A DNA stretch of 64,000 nucleotides from Sunxiuqinia elliptica (GTDB lineage Bacteria; Bacteroidota; Bacteroidia; Bacteroidales; Prolixibacteraceae), in NCBI RefSeq assembly GCF_900113005.1, contig NZ_FONW01000008.1:153325-217324 (forward strand), read 5' to 3'. Shown here in pieces: positions 55,971 through 64,000 of this stretch. The first letter of the stretch is position 1, and every line of letters begins with the position of its first letter. The position numbers were made by a program, and so were the translations under genes. The notes beneath the pieces are model-generated. The model did not search any database and was not told the DNA's origin. It worked only from the letters and a program-made list of their open reading frames with translations.

Positions 55971-57938
55971 TTACCATCCTGGATTTTGGATTAGCTTAGA
56001 ATTAGTATTCATTTCATTCAAGTCAATAGGCCACAAACAATTGTTAATCGTAAACTGACGCGATTGTTTTGCCTCTAGAATAAAAAAGTCAGTTCCTGTT
56101 TCACCGGTATATGTCCATCCCCAAACAGGAGAAGAAAATTCGGCGGTTGCCTTACGATGCCTTAGCATATCCCAGAATCGGCTACCTTCAAAAGCTAGCT
56201 CAATACTTCTTTCCTGAAGAATTATATCTCTCATTCCTTCTTTGCTCTTGTGCTTATTGGCTGTTCGAACAATACTAGCATCAGACCAAACATCCTCAAC
56301 CTTTGGAATACCAGCTCTTTCGCGAACTAAATTTATCGCATCATAAACCTCCTGATTTGGAGCATCATAGTACTCGTTCAGTGCTTCTGCCTTCATTAAG
56401 TACAAGTCAGCTAGTCGAATTATTGGATACGGGAACTTTATGGTACGCTGCCACGCACCTGATTTGGACTCTGGATGTACAAATTTTTTGATCGCAATTC
56501 CAGTCTCGAAAAAGTCTGTTGTATGCTGCGAAGAGTTATAACCGCCATCCTCTCCGGCGTACATCATTGTATTAATGCGCACACCATGAGTACGCCAATA
56601 ACCTCCTGTGATTCCCAGGTTGGCATAAAAACGAGGCTCCCGGTTTAAATAAAGCTTAATGGTTTCAGCTCCAGGCTGCATAATACCTCTCATTTCAGCA
56701 TATTCATCCTCTTCCACACCCGGTGTTTGAACAATTTCTAGCTTCGCATCATTCTCGAAGGTCAAATCTTCATCAATCGGCACCCCATTCTTGGTGTAGT
56801 AACGTTCTACCATACGGTAAGTAGCACTCATCCACTGCCATGAAAAAGATGCAGTATTTGTAGTCCCATCTCCATAACCTTCCGGAAGGCGCATATTCGT
56901 TGAATGAGCAAGCTCCCCCTGGCCATAAACATTGATATTTGAATATCCCCAGATAAGCTCTCGATTCCATGGATCTGTAATAACCATGCGCAGATCATAT
57001 AGCTTTTTTAAGTGTTCTTTATTCTGCGAAAAATCCACCCGATCAAATAGATAGGGTTCCTTTTCGTATGAATATAAAGCAATACCATTTGCTTCGCATG
57101 CTTCTATTGCACTATCAATTGCATCAATGGCTTCTTTCCATTTCTCTTTATCATACTCTAAAGGGAAAAAAGCCTCTCCATCATAATCAACAAAATCCCC
57201 AAAATATTCGATATTGCCATTAAAAAAAGGACTCGCACGAAATAACAACACCCGTGCTTTAATCGCTTTGGCAATAACCTGATCGACTTGTCCATAGAGA
57301 ATAGCAGGTGCTCTTTCTTTCAAATCAGGAATTGCCTCATTCATTAAGTTCAGAATGTAATCAAAACAATCTTCAACTTTTGATCGCTCCAAAAACAACT
57401 GGTCTGAAGTAGCATCTGCGGTAACCAATTCGTCAGAGATAACAATAGGACCATATCTTTGAACCAGAATAAAATTATAATAGGCTTTCAGGAATTTCAC
57501 CTGGGCTTTCCAGTCTGCTTTCTCCTGTTCCGTCATATCCGGAACACGATCGATATTGGTTAAAAACACATTCGCCTGTCTAATCCCCTCATACAAAGGT
57601 TGTCCTCCTCCAGTTCCAGACCAACTTCCAAGTAACGGGTAATTCGCCGATTGTAGTCCTCTCATAATTCGCATTGCTCGCAGATGACCTGTATTTTCGC
57701 TGAGATCCAATCGACCAAGCCACTCATCTCCTAAAGTCCATGTTGTATTATGAGTTTCGTCATCCTCAGGCATGTAGCTATACACTTTTGCTAACGCATT
57801 CCAAGCTTCTTCCTTTTGCTTAAACAAATCTTCCAAGGTTAGAGTGTTATCAGGAACAACATCCAAGTAATCCGTACAAGCAGACAGTGTAAACAAAAAG
57901 CAAATGAGGCAAATAATTCTTTTATCTAATACTTTCAT
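55971..57938 (-). CDS. susD: SusD/RagB family glycan-binding lipoprotein
   Basis: 655 residues. Lipoprotein signal with lipobox LSAC (Cys21) and the common DYLDVVPD after it. The helical TPR-like SusD fold is marked by AKVYSYMP, DWKAQVKFLKAYYNFILVQRYGPI, IRLADLYLMKAEALNEY and the late RSIELAFEGSRFWDMLRHRK. It caps the SusC channel and binds the ligand at the surface. Starts 17 nt after the susC stop. Confidence 0.95.
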   Translation of the reverse strand: MKVLDKRIICLICFLFTLSACTDYLDVVPDNTLTLEDLFKQKEEAWNALAKVYSYMPEDDETHNTTWTLGDEWLGRLDLSENTGHLRAMRIMRGLQSANYPLLGSWSGTGGGQPLYEGIRQANVFLTNIDRVPDMTEQEKADWKAQVKFLKAYYNFILVQRYGPIVISDELVTADATSDQLFLERSKVEDCFDYILNLMNEAIPDLKERAPAILYGQVDQVIAKAIKARVLLFRASPFFNGNIEYFGDFVDYDGEAFFPLEYDKEKWKEAIDAIDSAIEACEANGIALYSYEKEPYLFDRVDFSQNKEHLKKLYDLRMVITDPWNRELIWGYSNINVYGQGELAHSTNMRLPEGYGDGTTNTASFSWQWMSATYRMVERYYTKNGVPIDEDLTFENDAKLEIVQTPGVEEDEYAEMRGIMQPGAETIKLYLNREPRFYANLGITGGYWRTHGVRINTMMYAGEDGGYNSSQHTTDFFETGIAIKKFVHPESKSGAWQRTIKFPYPIIRLADLYLMKAEALNEYYDAPNQEVYDAINLVRERAGIPKVEDVWSDASIVRTANKHKSKEGMRDIILQERSIELAFEGSRFWDMLRHRKATAEFSSPVWGWTYTGETGTDFFILEAKQSRQFTINNCLWPIDLNEMNTNSKLIQNPGW

Positions 57939-57955
57939 TTTCTCTAATTTTTGTA

Positions 57956-60900
57956 TTAAAATGATAATTGCACACCCAAATTAAAACGCTGGTTGGGAGG
58001 ATATCCTAAACCATTTCGTCCCATCTCTGGATCCCACAACTTGAATGGACTCAATACGAACAAGTTTTCTGCACTGAAATAAATTCGGCTGCTTTTTAAG
58101 CCAGCCTTATTAAACAAGTTCTTTGGGAGATTGTAGCCCATTTCAACTGTCTTCAAACGAAGGAAAGAACCATTTCGGAGCCACCATGAAGAAGTTTGAA
58201 TATTATTTACCAATGGGGTTACTGACAGCCGAGGCCAGAACGCATGCACATCAGGATTCGTCTCACTCCAATGGTCTTTAGCAATTAGCGCCAATGCATT
58301 TCGTCGTCCTGCAAAAGGTGCAATTCCTCCATTTGTCGAAGGATTAATAAAAATTGAAACTCTTGAGTTCCCTTGAAAGAAAAAAGACAAATCAAATTCT
58401 TTGTATCCTGCAGAAAGACCAAATCCATACTGGATTTCTGGAACTGTCGGGAAACCCAAGGGCACCCGGTCATTACTGTTAACGATTCCATCTCCGTTAA
58501 CATCTTTATATTTGATATCCCCTGCCATATAAGTACCAAAATCCTGTTTAGGAGAATTCTCTATCTCTACTTCATCTACAAACAACCGTTCGGCAATCAA
58601 TCCCCACCATTGATTTGTGTGATGTCCTTTTCTTTTCAAATACTCGTCGGGATAATCCTTTTCATCTAATTCAACAAATTCATTGGTAGCGTAAGTAAAA
58701 TTGGCTCTTCCAGTCAACCAAAAATCATTATTGAAAATATGCTGGTAGTCAATAGAACCTTCCATCCCATTTGACTTCACTTTGCCAACGTTTCCACTTA
58801 TCTGAGCCTCAAGACCTGCTGTCGATGGAAAATTCTGGCGAGTCATGTATATTTGATCCCGATTATCCCAGAAAACATCCCATTGCACTTTCAGAGATTC
58901 GTTTAAAAAACCGAGCTCTACGCCTGCATTATATTTTGTAGATACTTCCCAGGTAATATCAGGATTAGCATAACGATTAATAGTATAACCAGCATAGCTA
59001 TTCATAAACGTAGCCCCCCAACGATAGGCACCACCATACTTAGAAATATCAGACAAGTAAAAAAAGCGACCTGAGCGACCTGAAATTGCATCATTCCCCA
59101 CTTTACCCCAAGTAAATTTCAATTTCATCGTATTAATAACCTTCTCCAAAGGCGACCAGAAAGACTCATTTGACACGAGCCAACCTCCCCCAAACGAGGG
59201 GAAAAAGCCGTACCGTTTGGATCCACTAAATTTTTCAGAGCCATTGTATCCGTAGGCAAACTCAAGAAAGTAACGACTATCATAGTCGTAAGTAGCACGT
59301 CCGGAATTCCCCATATTCTTTTCGGGAAGCGTCTCATATATTGAAGTGCTATTACCTCCGGTTAAAAGGTATTCTTCCATCATTCCCACACTCATTAAGC
59401 CAAAATTGTGCTTCCCGAATTGGCGTTCCCAATTCAATCTAGCCTCAAAATAATAGTGTCCACTAGCATCCCTTCCAGGATAAACATCTCCTAAGTAGGC
59501 TTGTCCTCCCGTCGGATTTAAAGCAAAAAGAGTATATTCTCCTGTCACCTGATTATAGGTTTCCAAATCATAGTAGAAAGGGCTATAAGAACGTGTACTC
59601 GAATACTTACTCCAGGTGTTTACTGATGCCTTTGCTTGCAACTTCAATCCTTTGGTTACAAACTCTAAATCTTGAGATAAAGTAGCCATAGCAGTAATCG
59701 AACTTTCATTCCGATCTTGGTAACCACGTACCATTTCGGCATATGGATTAGCCTTTAAAGCTCCAGCCACATAGGTATTGCCAAATAGAATATGATCGGC
59801 ATACTCATGTTTAACATCGGGTTCATATACCGCAGGGAAATCTACGGGGTTAGAGTCCATTACCATTGCAAAAATAGAACTGGCAGACCTGTATGGTCCA
59901 GTATAACGCTCAAAGCGTCCTTGAATTCTCGTATCTAAAGTTGTGGTTGGCGTTAATTTAAAAACAACATTACTTCTCAACTGCACCCTATTGATATCAA
60001 TGTTATTATTAAAATTATTCATATCAGCGACTTTCAATAAGCCTGTCTCATTCTCGTATCCACCCGACACATAATAGGTTGCCACTTGTCCCCCTCCCGA
60101 GACATTCATGTTCACCTTTTTATTCACTGTTGATTTTTCAAACAACTCATCGTACCAGTTTATATTCGGGAAAAGCATTGGGTTATCGCCATCCAGCGTA
60201 GATTGGATTTTTTGCTGGCTATAGTAGGCCCCCAGAATAGGGTCTCGTGATATCCTTGCCTGATTATATAAATTCATATAATCAACACCATCCAACAACT
60301 CATTCATTTTGGTGGGCCTGGCTAAATGCATATCAACTCTTACATTGACTTTTGCTGGCCCTTTCCTTCCCGATTTTGTAACAACCAATATTATCCCATT
60401 TGCACCTCGTGCTCCATAGAGTACCGTTGCAGATGCATCCTTTAGAATTGAAAAGCTTTCAATGTTATCCGGTTCCAAACGAGCAAGATCATTTGCATTG
60501 GCCTCAAATCCATCAATCAAGATTAGCGGAGAGGTTTTATAGCCAAAGGTGGTCACTCCTCGAACAAAAAACTGGGCATTATCCTGCCCCGGCTCACCGG
60601 TTGATTGATAGGAAATTATCCCAGGAATCTTTCCAGCCAAGGCGCTTGTTAGATTCGACGCGGGTTGTTTCAACTCAGATGGTTTTACTGTTTCTATAGA
60701 AGCGATTACACTTTCCTTCTTTTGTGTTCCAAAGGCAACAACCTGTATCTCTTCAAGCTCTGTATCATCATCATACAATACAACTTCAAATATATTCCGC
60801 TCATCAACAACCCTCTCCTCTGGATTTTTTCCTATAAAAGAAAATAGGAGTGTATCTCCTACTGCTGCTTGCAATGTAAATTCACCATTGCCATCAGACA

Positions 60901-61417
60901 CAGTTCCACTTGTTGTTCCTTTGACTACAATAGAGACACCAGGCAATCCCAGTCCAACATCGTCTTTAACCAAGCCAGAAATATTCTTTTTACCTTGATC
61001 AACGAGTTCAATCCCTACTCTTTTTACAATCTTTTCTTCCGAGAAAATGATCACCTGCCGATCAGAAATATGATACGCCAGGTCTGTACCATTCAATAAC
61101 TGAGTCAGGATATTATCAATGCTTGATTGATTTGCCTTTATATTAACTCTTCTGCTTAAATCAACCTGATTGTCGTTATAAAAAATAATAAACTCACTTT
61201 GATTTTGGATTTCTTCAAAAACTTCTCTGATTGTACTTTGTTCCAGCCGAAAAGATAGAGTCGTACTCTGCGAATAGGTCTCATTCGCTAATACAACACT
61301 GATTCCCATAAAAAGAAGAAATACAGTAAGTTTCATAACTCTTAAGAAATGTGCACAACAATCCTTCCAATGGAAAAAATGTGCACAAGTGCCACTTTTT
61401 TTCATAAATTTGGTCAT
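57956..61417 (-). CDS. susC: SusC/RagA TonB-dependent transporter with STN domain
   Basis: 1153 residues. N-terminal STN (secretin/TonB N-terminal) domain at about 55-125, the part that contacts FecR-type anti-sigma factors; then a carboxypeptidase-D regulatory domain (about 143-225, ISGLVKDDVGLGLPGVSIVV), plug (about 235-345) and a large barrel ending FNLGVQLSF. Imports an oligosaccharide across the outer membrane. Start chosen as ATG 61417; ATG 61405 and 61336 also precede a signal peptide, and the extension holds two CAHF repeats. Ligand unknown. Confidence 0.95.
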   Translation of the reverse strand: MTKFMKKSGTCAHFFHWKDCCAHFLRVMKLTVFLLFMGISVVLANETYSQSTTLSFRLEQSTIREVFEEIQNQSEFIIFYNDNQVDLSRRVNIKANQSSIDNILTQLLNGTDLAYHISDRQVIIFSEEKIVKRVGIELVDQGKKNISGLVKDDVGLGLPGVSIVVKGTTSGTVSDGNGEFTLQAAVGDTLLFSFIGKNPEERVVDERNIFEVVLYDDDTELEEIQVVAFGTQKKESVIASIETVKPSELKQPASNLTSALAGKIPGIISYQSTGEPGQDNAQFFVRGVTTFGYKTSPLILIDGFEANANDLARLEPDNIESFSILKDASATVLYGARGANGIILVVTKSGRKGPAKVNVRVDMHLARPTKMNELLDGVDYMNLYNQARISRDPILGAYYSQQKIQSTLDGDNPMLFPNINWYDELFEKSTVNKKVNMNVSGGGQVATYYVSGGYENETGLLKVADMNNFNNNIDINRVQLRSNVVFKLTPTTTLDTRIQGRFERYTGPYRSASSIFAMVMDSNPVDFPAVYEPDVKHEYADHILFGNTYVAGALKANPYAEMVRGYQDRNESSITAMATLSQDLEFVTKGLKLQAKASVNTWSKYSSTRSYSPFYYDLETYNQVTGEYTLFALNPTGGQAYLGDVYPGRDASGHYYFEARLNWERQFGKHNFGLMSVGMMEEYLLTGGNSTSIYETLPEKNMGNSGRATYDYDSRYFLEFAYGYNGSEKFSGSKRYGFFPSFGGGWLVSNESFWSPLEKVINTMKLKFTWGKVGNDAISGRSGRFFYLSDISKYGGAYRWGATFMNSYAGYTINRYANPDITWEVSTKYNAGVELGFLNESLKVQWDVFWDNRDQIYMTRQNFPSTAGLEAQISGNVGKVKSNGMEGSIDYQHIFNNDFWLTGRANFTYATNEFVELDEKDYPDEYLKRKGHHTNQWWGLIAERLFVDEVEIENSPKQDFGTYMAGDIKYKDVNGDGIVNSNDRVPLGFPTVPEIQYGFGLSAGYKEFDLSFFFQGNSRVSIFINPSTNGGIAPFAGRRNALALIAKDHWSETNPDVHAFWPRLSVTPLVNNIQTSSWWLRNGSFLRLKTVEMGYNLPKNLFNKAGLKSSRIYFSAENLFVLSPFKLWDPEMGRNGLGYPPNQRFNLGVQLSF

Positions 61418-61434
61418 CTTTTAGTTTTATTAAT

Positions 61435-61495
61435 ATCGCCTGATGCGATGTTACACTTATTTGAAGCCTGTGGATGTTGCACCATCTGCAGGCTT
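61435..61495 (-). promoter_or_regulatory. Two hairpins between fecR and susC
   Basis: On the minus strand the first hairpin pairs 61489-61495 with 61464-61470 (AAGCCTG/CAGGCTT), continued after a 2x2 internal loop by GATG/CATC (61473-61476, 61483-61486). The second pairs ATCGC (61435-61439) with GCGAT (61445-61449). Neither ends in a strong T-run. They may attenuate readthrough, protect the susC mRNA or mask the sigma-dependent promoter. Confidence 0.5.
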
Positions 61496-61509
61496 ATTTC
61501 ATTGTAGGT

Positions 61510-62652
61510 TTAGTAGATAATGATCTGTTCACCCTCCTTTCTGTAATTAAATTTGGTTGTCTTTTTTATTAGGTTTAGTACTTCTTCAATTGAATTTTTC
61601 AGCTCAACGCCTCCTGTAAATGTTTCTTTCATCAACGCCCTATCCTTCAGCTGTATGTCAACGTTGTAATATCGCGACAACTTCTTTAAAATTCCTCCTA
61701 ACTGTTCGCTACGAAAAGAATAATATCCTTCAACCCAAGACATATAATCCTCTGGATTTACCTTCTTCGTTTCAACAGCTTTCTCTTTTAAATTAAGAAT
61801 AGCCATATCGCCGGGTAACATTTCTTGAGTTTTGGTCGCAAATAAACCGTTTGGATTATAGTCCAGCCGAATGCTCCCCTCTTTCAAAACAGCACTCGAA
61901 AACTTATCATCCGAATAGACACTAATATTGAAGACAGTGCCCGTAACTTCTACGTCAAAGCTCCCTGATTTAACAATAAAAGGCTTAGTCAAGTCTTTTT
62001 GAACCTTAAAAACCCCCTCGCCATCAATGTAAACTTCTCTTTTCTTAGATCTAAAGCTGGCGGGGTATATCAATTTGGAACCAGAATTAAGCCAAACCAT
62101 TGAGCCATCAGATAAAGTAAGCTGTGCTCTCTTTCCGTAGGGGACTACAACTGTATTAAAGCTAGGCTTTACCTGTTTCAATTCTTGCTTAATTTCTTGT
62201 TGATTTGTTCCAATTTCAATCTTTTCTCCTTGACTATGATACTGAATATGAGAAACCTTTTCTCTGATATGTACTTCTCGCCCTTCGCTCAAGACTAAAC
62301 GAGTCGTTGAATCATTTTCAAAATCAGGTAATGATTGTGCATATTCGGTGAGCTGATACTCTAGTTTTAGCTGATGATAAAATAATAATCCAGCAAGAAT
62401 TGCGACAAAAATGGATGCCGCAGCTAGTAAGTGGAATTTCCTCTTAAAAAAAGATTTACGCTGAATCGATGCTCTAATTTCAGATTTTATTTGGATTTTC
62501 TCTTGCTCTGTTAAGTGATATTTGGATTCACTTAAAAAACTTAAAATATCATTTGATATTCTGTATTCATCGGTATCAGAAGCAAAAGCTCTTGCGATAT
62601 CTTCTTTCGAAACTCCCTCTTTCTTTAGAATGTCTTCAGTTTTCTGTCTCAC
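61510..62652 (-). CDS. FecR-family anti-sigma factor
   Basis: 380 residues. Cytoplasmic N-terminus, one membrane helix (about 74-92), periplasmic FecR domain (about 167-262, with VVPYGKRAQLTLSDGSMVWL) and C-terminal DUF4974 (about 310-380). Holds the ECF sigma factor inactive until SusC, through its STN domain, signals ligand uptake. 75 nt after the sigma gene and 92 nt before susC, the usual order. Confidence 0.94.
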   Translation of the reverse strand: MRQKTEDILKKEGVSKEDIARAFASDTDEYRISNDILSFLSESKYHLTEQEKIQIKSEIRASIQRKSFFKRKFHLLAAASIFVAILAGLLFYHQLKLEYQLTEYAQSLPDFENDSTTRLVLSEGREVHIREKVSHIQYHSQGEKIEIGTNQQEIKQELKQVKPSFNTVVVPYGKRAQLTLSDGSMVWLNSGSKLIYPASFRSKKREVYIDGEGVFKVQKDLTKPFIVKSGSFDVEVTGTVFNISVYSDDKFSSAVLKEGSIRLDYNPNGLFATKTQEMLPGDMAILNLKEKAVETKKVNPEDYMSWVEGYYSFRSEQLGGILKKLSRYYNVDIQLKDRALMKETFTGGVELKNSIEEVLNLIKKTTKFNYRKEGEQIIIY

Positions 62653-62727
62653 AATAATTCTTTAATACTTTCTATTAGAATAAAGAAAGCATTGCAAGTA
62701 ACATAGACAGTTTTGAAGAACTTTCTT

Positions 62728-63354
62728 TTAAATCAAGATGCTATTTCCGAAACTCATCGACTTATAATAAACTATTAATAAGGCCGTTGTAGCCATGTTT
62801 TTTTTAGACATTTTTTTTCGCAATGACTTCAATGCTCTATAAATATTTGTTCTCGCTGACTCAACGGATATATTTAATAGGGAGGCTATTTCTGAATACG
62901 ACAAATTCTGCTCAAACTTCATTGCCAGAGCTCTTTGTTGTTGCTTTGTAAGTTGTTTTAGAGCCTGTTCTAAAATATGAAGGTTCTCTTTCTCACTCTC
63001 ATATCCAATTATTTTCTTTTCACTATCTGAAACTTGCAAATCAAGTCTTACTTCAACTTCTTCATCCAAAGAAACAAATTGATTTTTTGAAATTTCTTTA
63101 TGAAGCTTTCGCCGAAGAGATCGAAACAAATAGAATTTTATAGAGTCTGTATCTGACAAACTCTTACGATAACGGTACAGATCAATAAAAAGGTCTTGAA
63201 TACAGTCTTTCACAATCTCCTTATCAGTACAAAACTGAATTCCAAAACTGAATAAAACATCAACATATTGGTCATACAAATCGAAAAAAGCCCTATCATT
63301 CCCTTCTCGAAAATTTTTCCACAACTTACCTTCATTTTGATCGGAACTCCGCAT
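62728..63354 (-). CDS. ECF RNA polymerase sigma factor
   Basis: 208 residues from ATG 63354; a GTG at 63387 would add 11 residues. Region 2 is RAFFDLYDQYVDVLFSFGIQ and following, region 4 the helix-turn-helix LSYSEIASLLNISVESARTN. Bacteroidota FecI-like type, cognate to the adjacent FecR, directing transcription of susC onward. Confidence 0.93.
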   Translation of the reverse strand: MRSSDQNEGKLWKNFREGNDRAFFDLYDQYVDVLFSFGIQFCTDKEIVKDCIQDLFIDLYRYRKSLSDTDSIKFYLFRSLRRKLHKEISKNQFVSLDEEVEVRLDLQVSDSEKKIIGYESEKENLHILEQALKQLTKQQQRALAMKFEQNLSYSEIASLLNISVESARTNIYRALKSLRKKMSKKNMATTALLIVYYKSMSFGNSILI

Positions 63355-63394
63355 ATAGATTAGGGGGATATCGTCAATACAAAACACTTCCTCT

Positions 63395-63402
63395 CAAATG
63401 TA
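63395..63402 (-). promoter_or_regulatory. Candidate -7 box of the sigma-fecR transcript
   Basis: TACATTTG on the minus strand fits TAnnTTTG, 40 nt before the ATG. A TTTA 20 nt further upstream (63423-63426) could act as a weak -33. Confidence 0.5.
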
Positions 63403-63672
63403 GAACTATTTTTTAAAAAAAATAAACGATATATCATTCTTCCAAGTTATGTTTTAAGCATTCAAAACCGCATGCAAATAACGAAACAACTTACGCTTAG
63501 GACTGGCTAATCAGAATATAAAATTAGGAAATGAATAATTTTCAACAGGTCTATTCATACAATTTTGTCATGCTTAATTTTTGTATTACAAACTTCAATA
63601 TGATGGTTGTTTAAGAATATCAGGCAAAATTATCGGCATGAATGAAGCAAGAGCATAGCAAACCTGTAATAA
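63403..63672. other. A/T-rich gap between the sigma gene and the IS end
   Basis: 270 bp, no ORF or further site that I can support. Confidence 0.4.
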
Positions 63673-64000
63673 TGAACTTGCAACAAAAAAGTGGACATTG
63701 AGTTAAGCTACGCTGCCAATTTTTGTTTATTTATTAATTCAGCAAATTCCACTGGCGACAAATAATTTAAAGCAGAATGGGTTCTCTGGGTATTGTACCA
63801 AGTTTCTATATATTCAAAAACAGAAACTCTCGCTTGCTTTTTTGTGGCATACTTGTTTCTGTAGATCCATTCTGTTTTTAAGGTCTTGAAAAAGCTTTCA
63901 GCAACGGCATTGTCCCAACAATCTCCTTTTCTGCTCATGCTTTGTGTTACAAATGGATTTGACGCCAGCAGCTCTTTAAACTCGGTACAGGCGTATTGTA
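63673..64000 (-). mobile_element. Partial IS3-family insertion sequence, right end visible
   Basis: The transposase gene ends at 63708. About 35 nt beyond it a stretch beginning near 63673 (TGAACTTGCAACAAAAAAGT) has the TG...start and composition of an IS terminal repeat. The other end lies outside the window, so the repeat pair and target duplication cannot be checked. Confidence 0.6.
63708..64000 (-). CDS. IS3-family transposase (OrfB), 5' truncated by window edge
   Basis: The frame is open to the window edge; the ATG at 63938 is internal, since in-frame residues before it (EFKELLASNPFVTQS) continue the family pattern. The visible 97 residues are the end of the rve integrase core: MSRKGDCWDNAVAESFFKTL holds the catalytic Glu of the DDE triad, and RTHSALNYLSPVEF is the classic C-terminus. 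No frameshift in the visible part. Confidence 0.93.
   Translation of the reverse strand, partial: QYACTEFKELLASNPFVTQSMSRKGDCWDNAVAESFFKTLKTEWIYRNKYATKKQARVSVFEYIETWYNTQRTHSALNYLSPVEFAELINKQKLAA

Overview
This window reads as chromosomal DNA of a Bacteroidota bacterium, most likely a marine or environmental member of Marinilabiliales or a nearby order; that placement is inferred from gene content. Support comes from a SusC/SusD pair under an ECF sigma factor and FecR anti-sigma factor, many lipoproteins with a Cys lipobox, repeated matches to the Bacteroidota -7 promoter box TAnnTTTG, near absence of Shine-Dalgarno sequences, and Bacteroidota-type YidC, DUF349 and GldL-like membrane proteins.

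Layout. 1-1129: 3'-truncated outer-membrane protein gene. 1298-2131: FRG-domain protein. 2182-2763: three identical tRNA-Asp genes with duplicated promoter and terminator. 2870-3778: ApaH-like phosphoesterase. 3927-9016: galactose (Leloir) locus galT-galK, a GntR/LacI-type chimeric regulator and galM, with a shared 16-bp operator at both promoter regions. 9333-11240: long-chain acyl-CoA synthetase. 11478-19643: accessory stretch with a GldL-like membrane protein, MepB, a class A beta-lactamase, an MBL hydrolase, a DUF3788 protein, a TraB/GumN lipoprotein, a sialidase lipoprotein and acetyltransferases. 20100-23487: exported one-cysteine peroxiredoxin, VOC protein, a 16-residue-repeat surface protein and a lipoprotein. 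23583-26105: M49-like metallopeptidase, ABM-domain protein and nuclease. 26179-36392: housekeeping block pyrG-yidC, DUF349 protein, Hsp20, trmD and an AddB-like nuclease. 36508-43893: SIMPL protein, cytochrome c with a PQQ-type sugar dehydrogenase, and a giant AsmA-like protein. 43982-51929: sensor kinase, polyprenyl-phosphate glycosyltransferases GT2 and GT39, PAP2 phosphatase, barrel protein and secreted C1 peptidase. 52178-52906: NlpE-META lipoprotein. 52987-63354: glycan-uptake locus sigma-FecR-SusC-SusD-DUF5000-DUF4998. 63673-64000: end of an IS3-family insertion sequence.

How the parts work together. GalM, GalK and GalT convert beta-galactose to UDP-galactose, and the regulator probably senses a sugar and binds the shared site. 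The uptake locus would bind and import an oligosaccharide, but no glycoside hydrolase lies beside it, so polymer degradation must be encoded elsewhere or the ligand arrives already cut. The sugar dehydrogenase probably passes electrons to the neighbouring lipoprotein cytochrome. GT2, GT39 and PAP2 fit lipid-linked sugar transfer in envelope modification.

No phage, CRISPR array, classical defence island or clearly new multi-gene system was seen. The strongest leads are the GntR operator architecture, the CAZyme-free SusCD locus with structured RNA between fecR and susC, the beta-lactamase with an inverted repeat just upstream, and the 16-residue-repeat protein.
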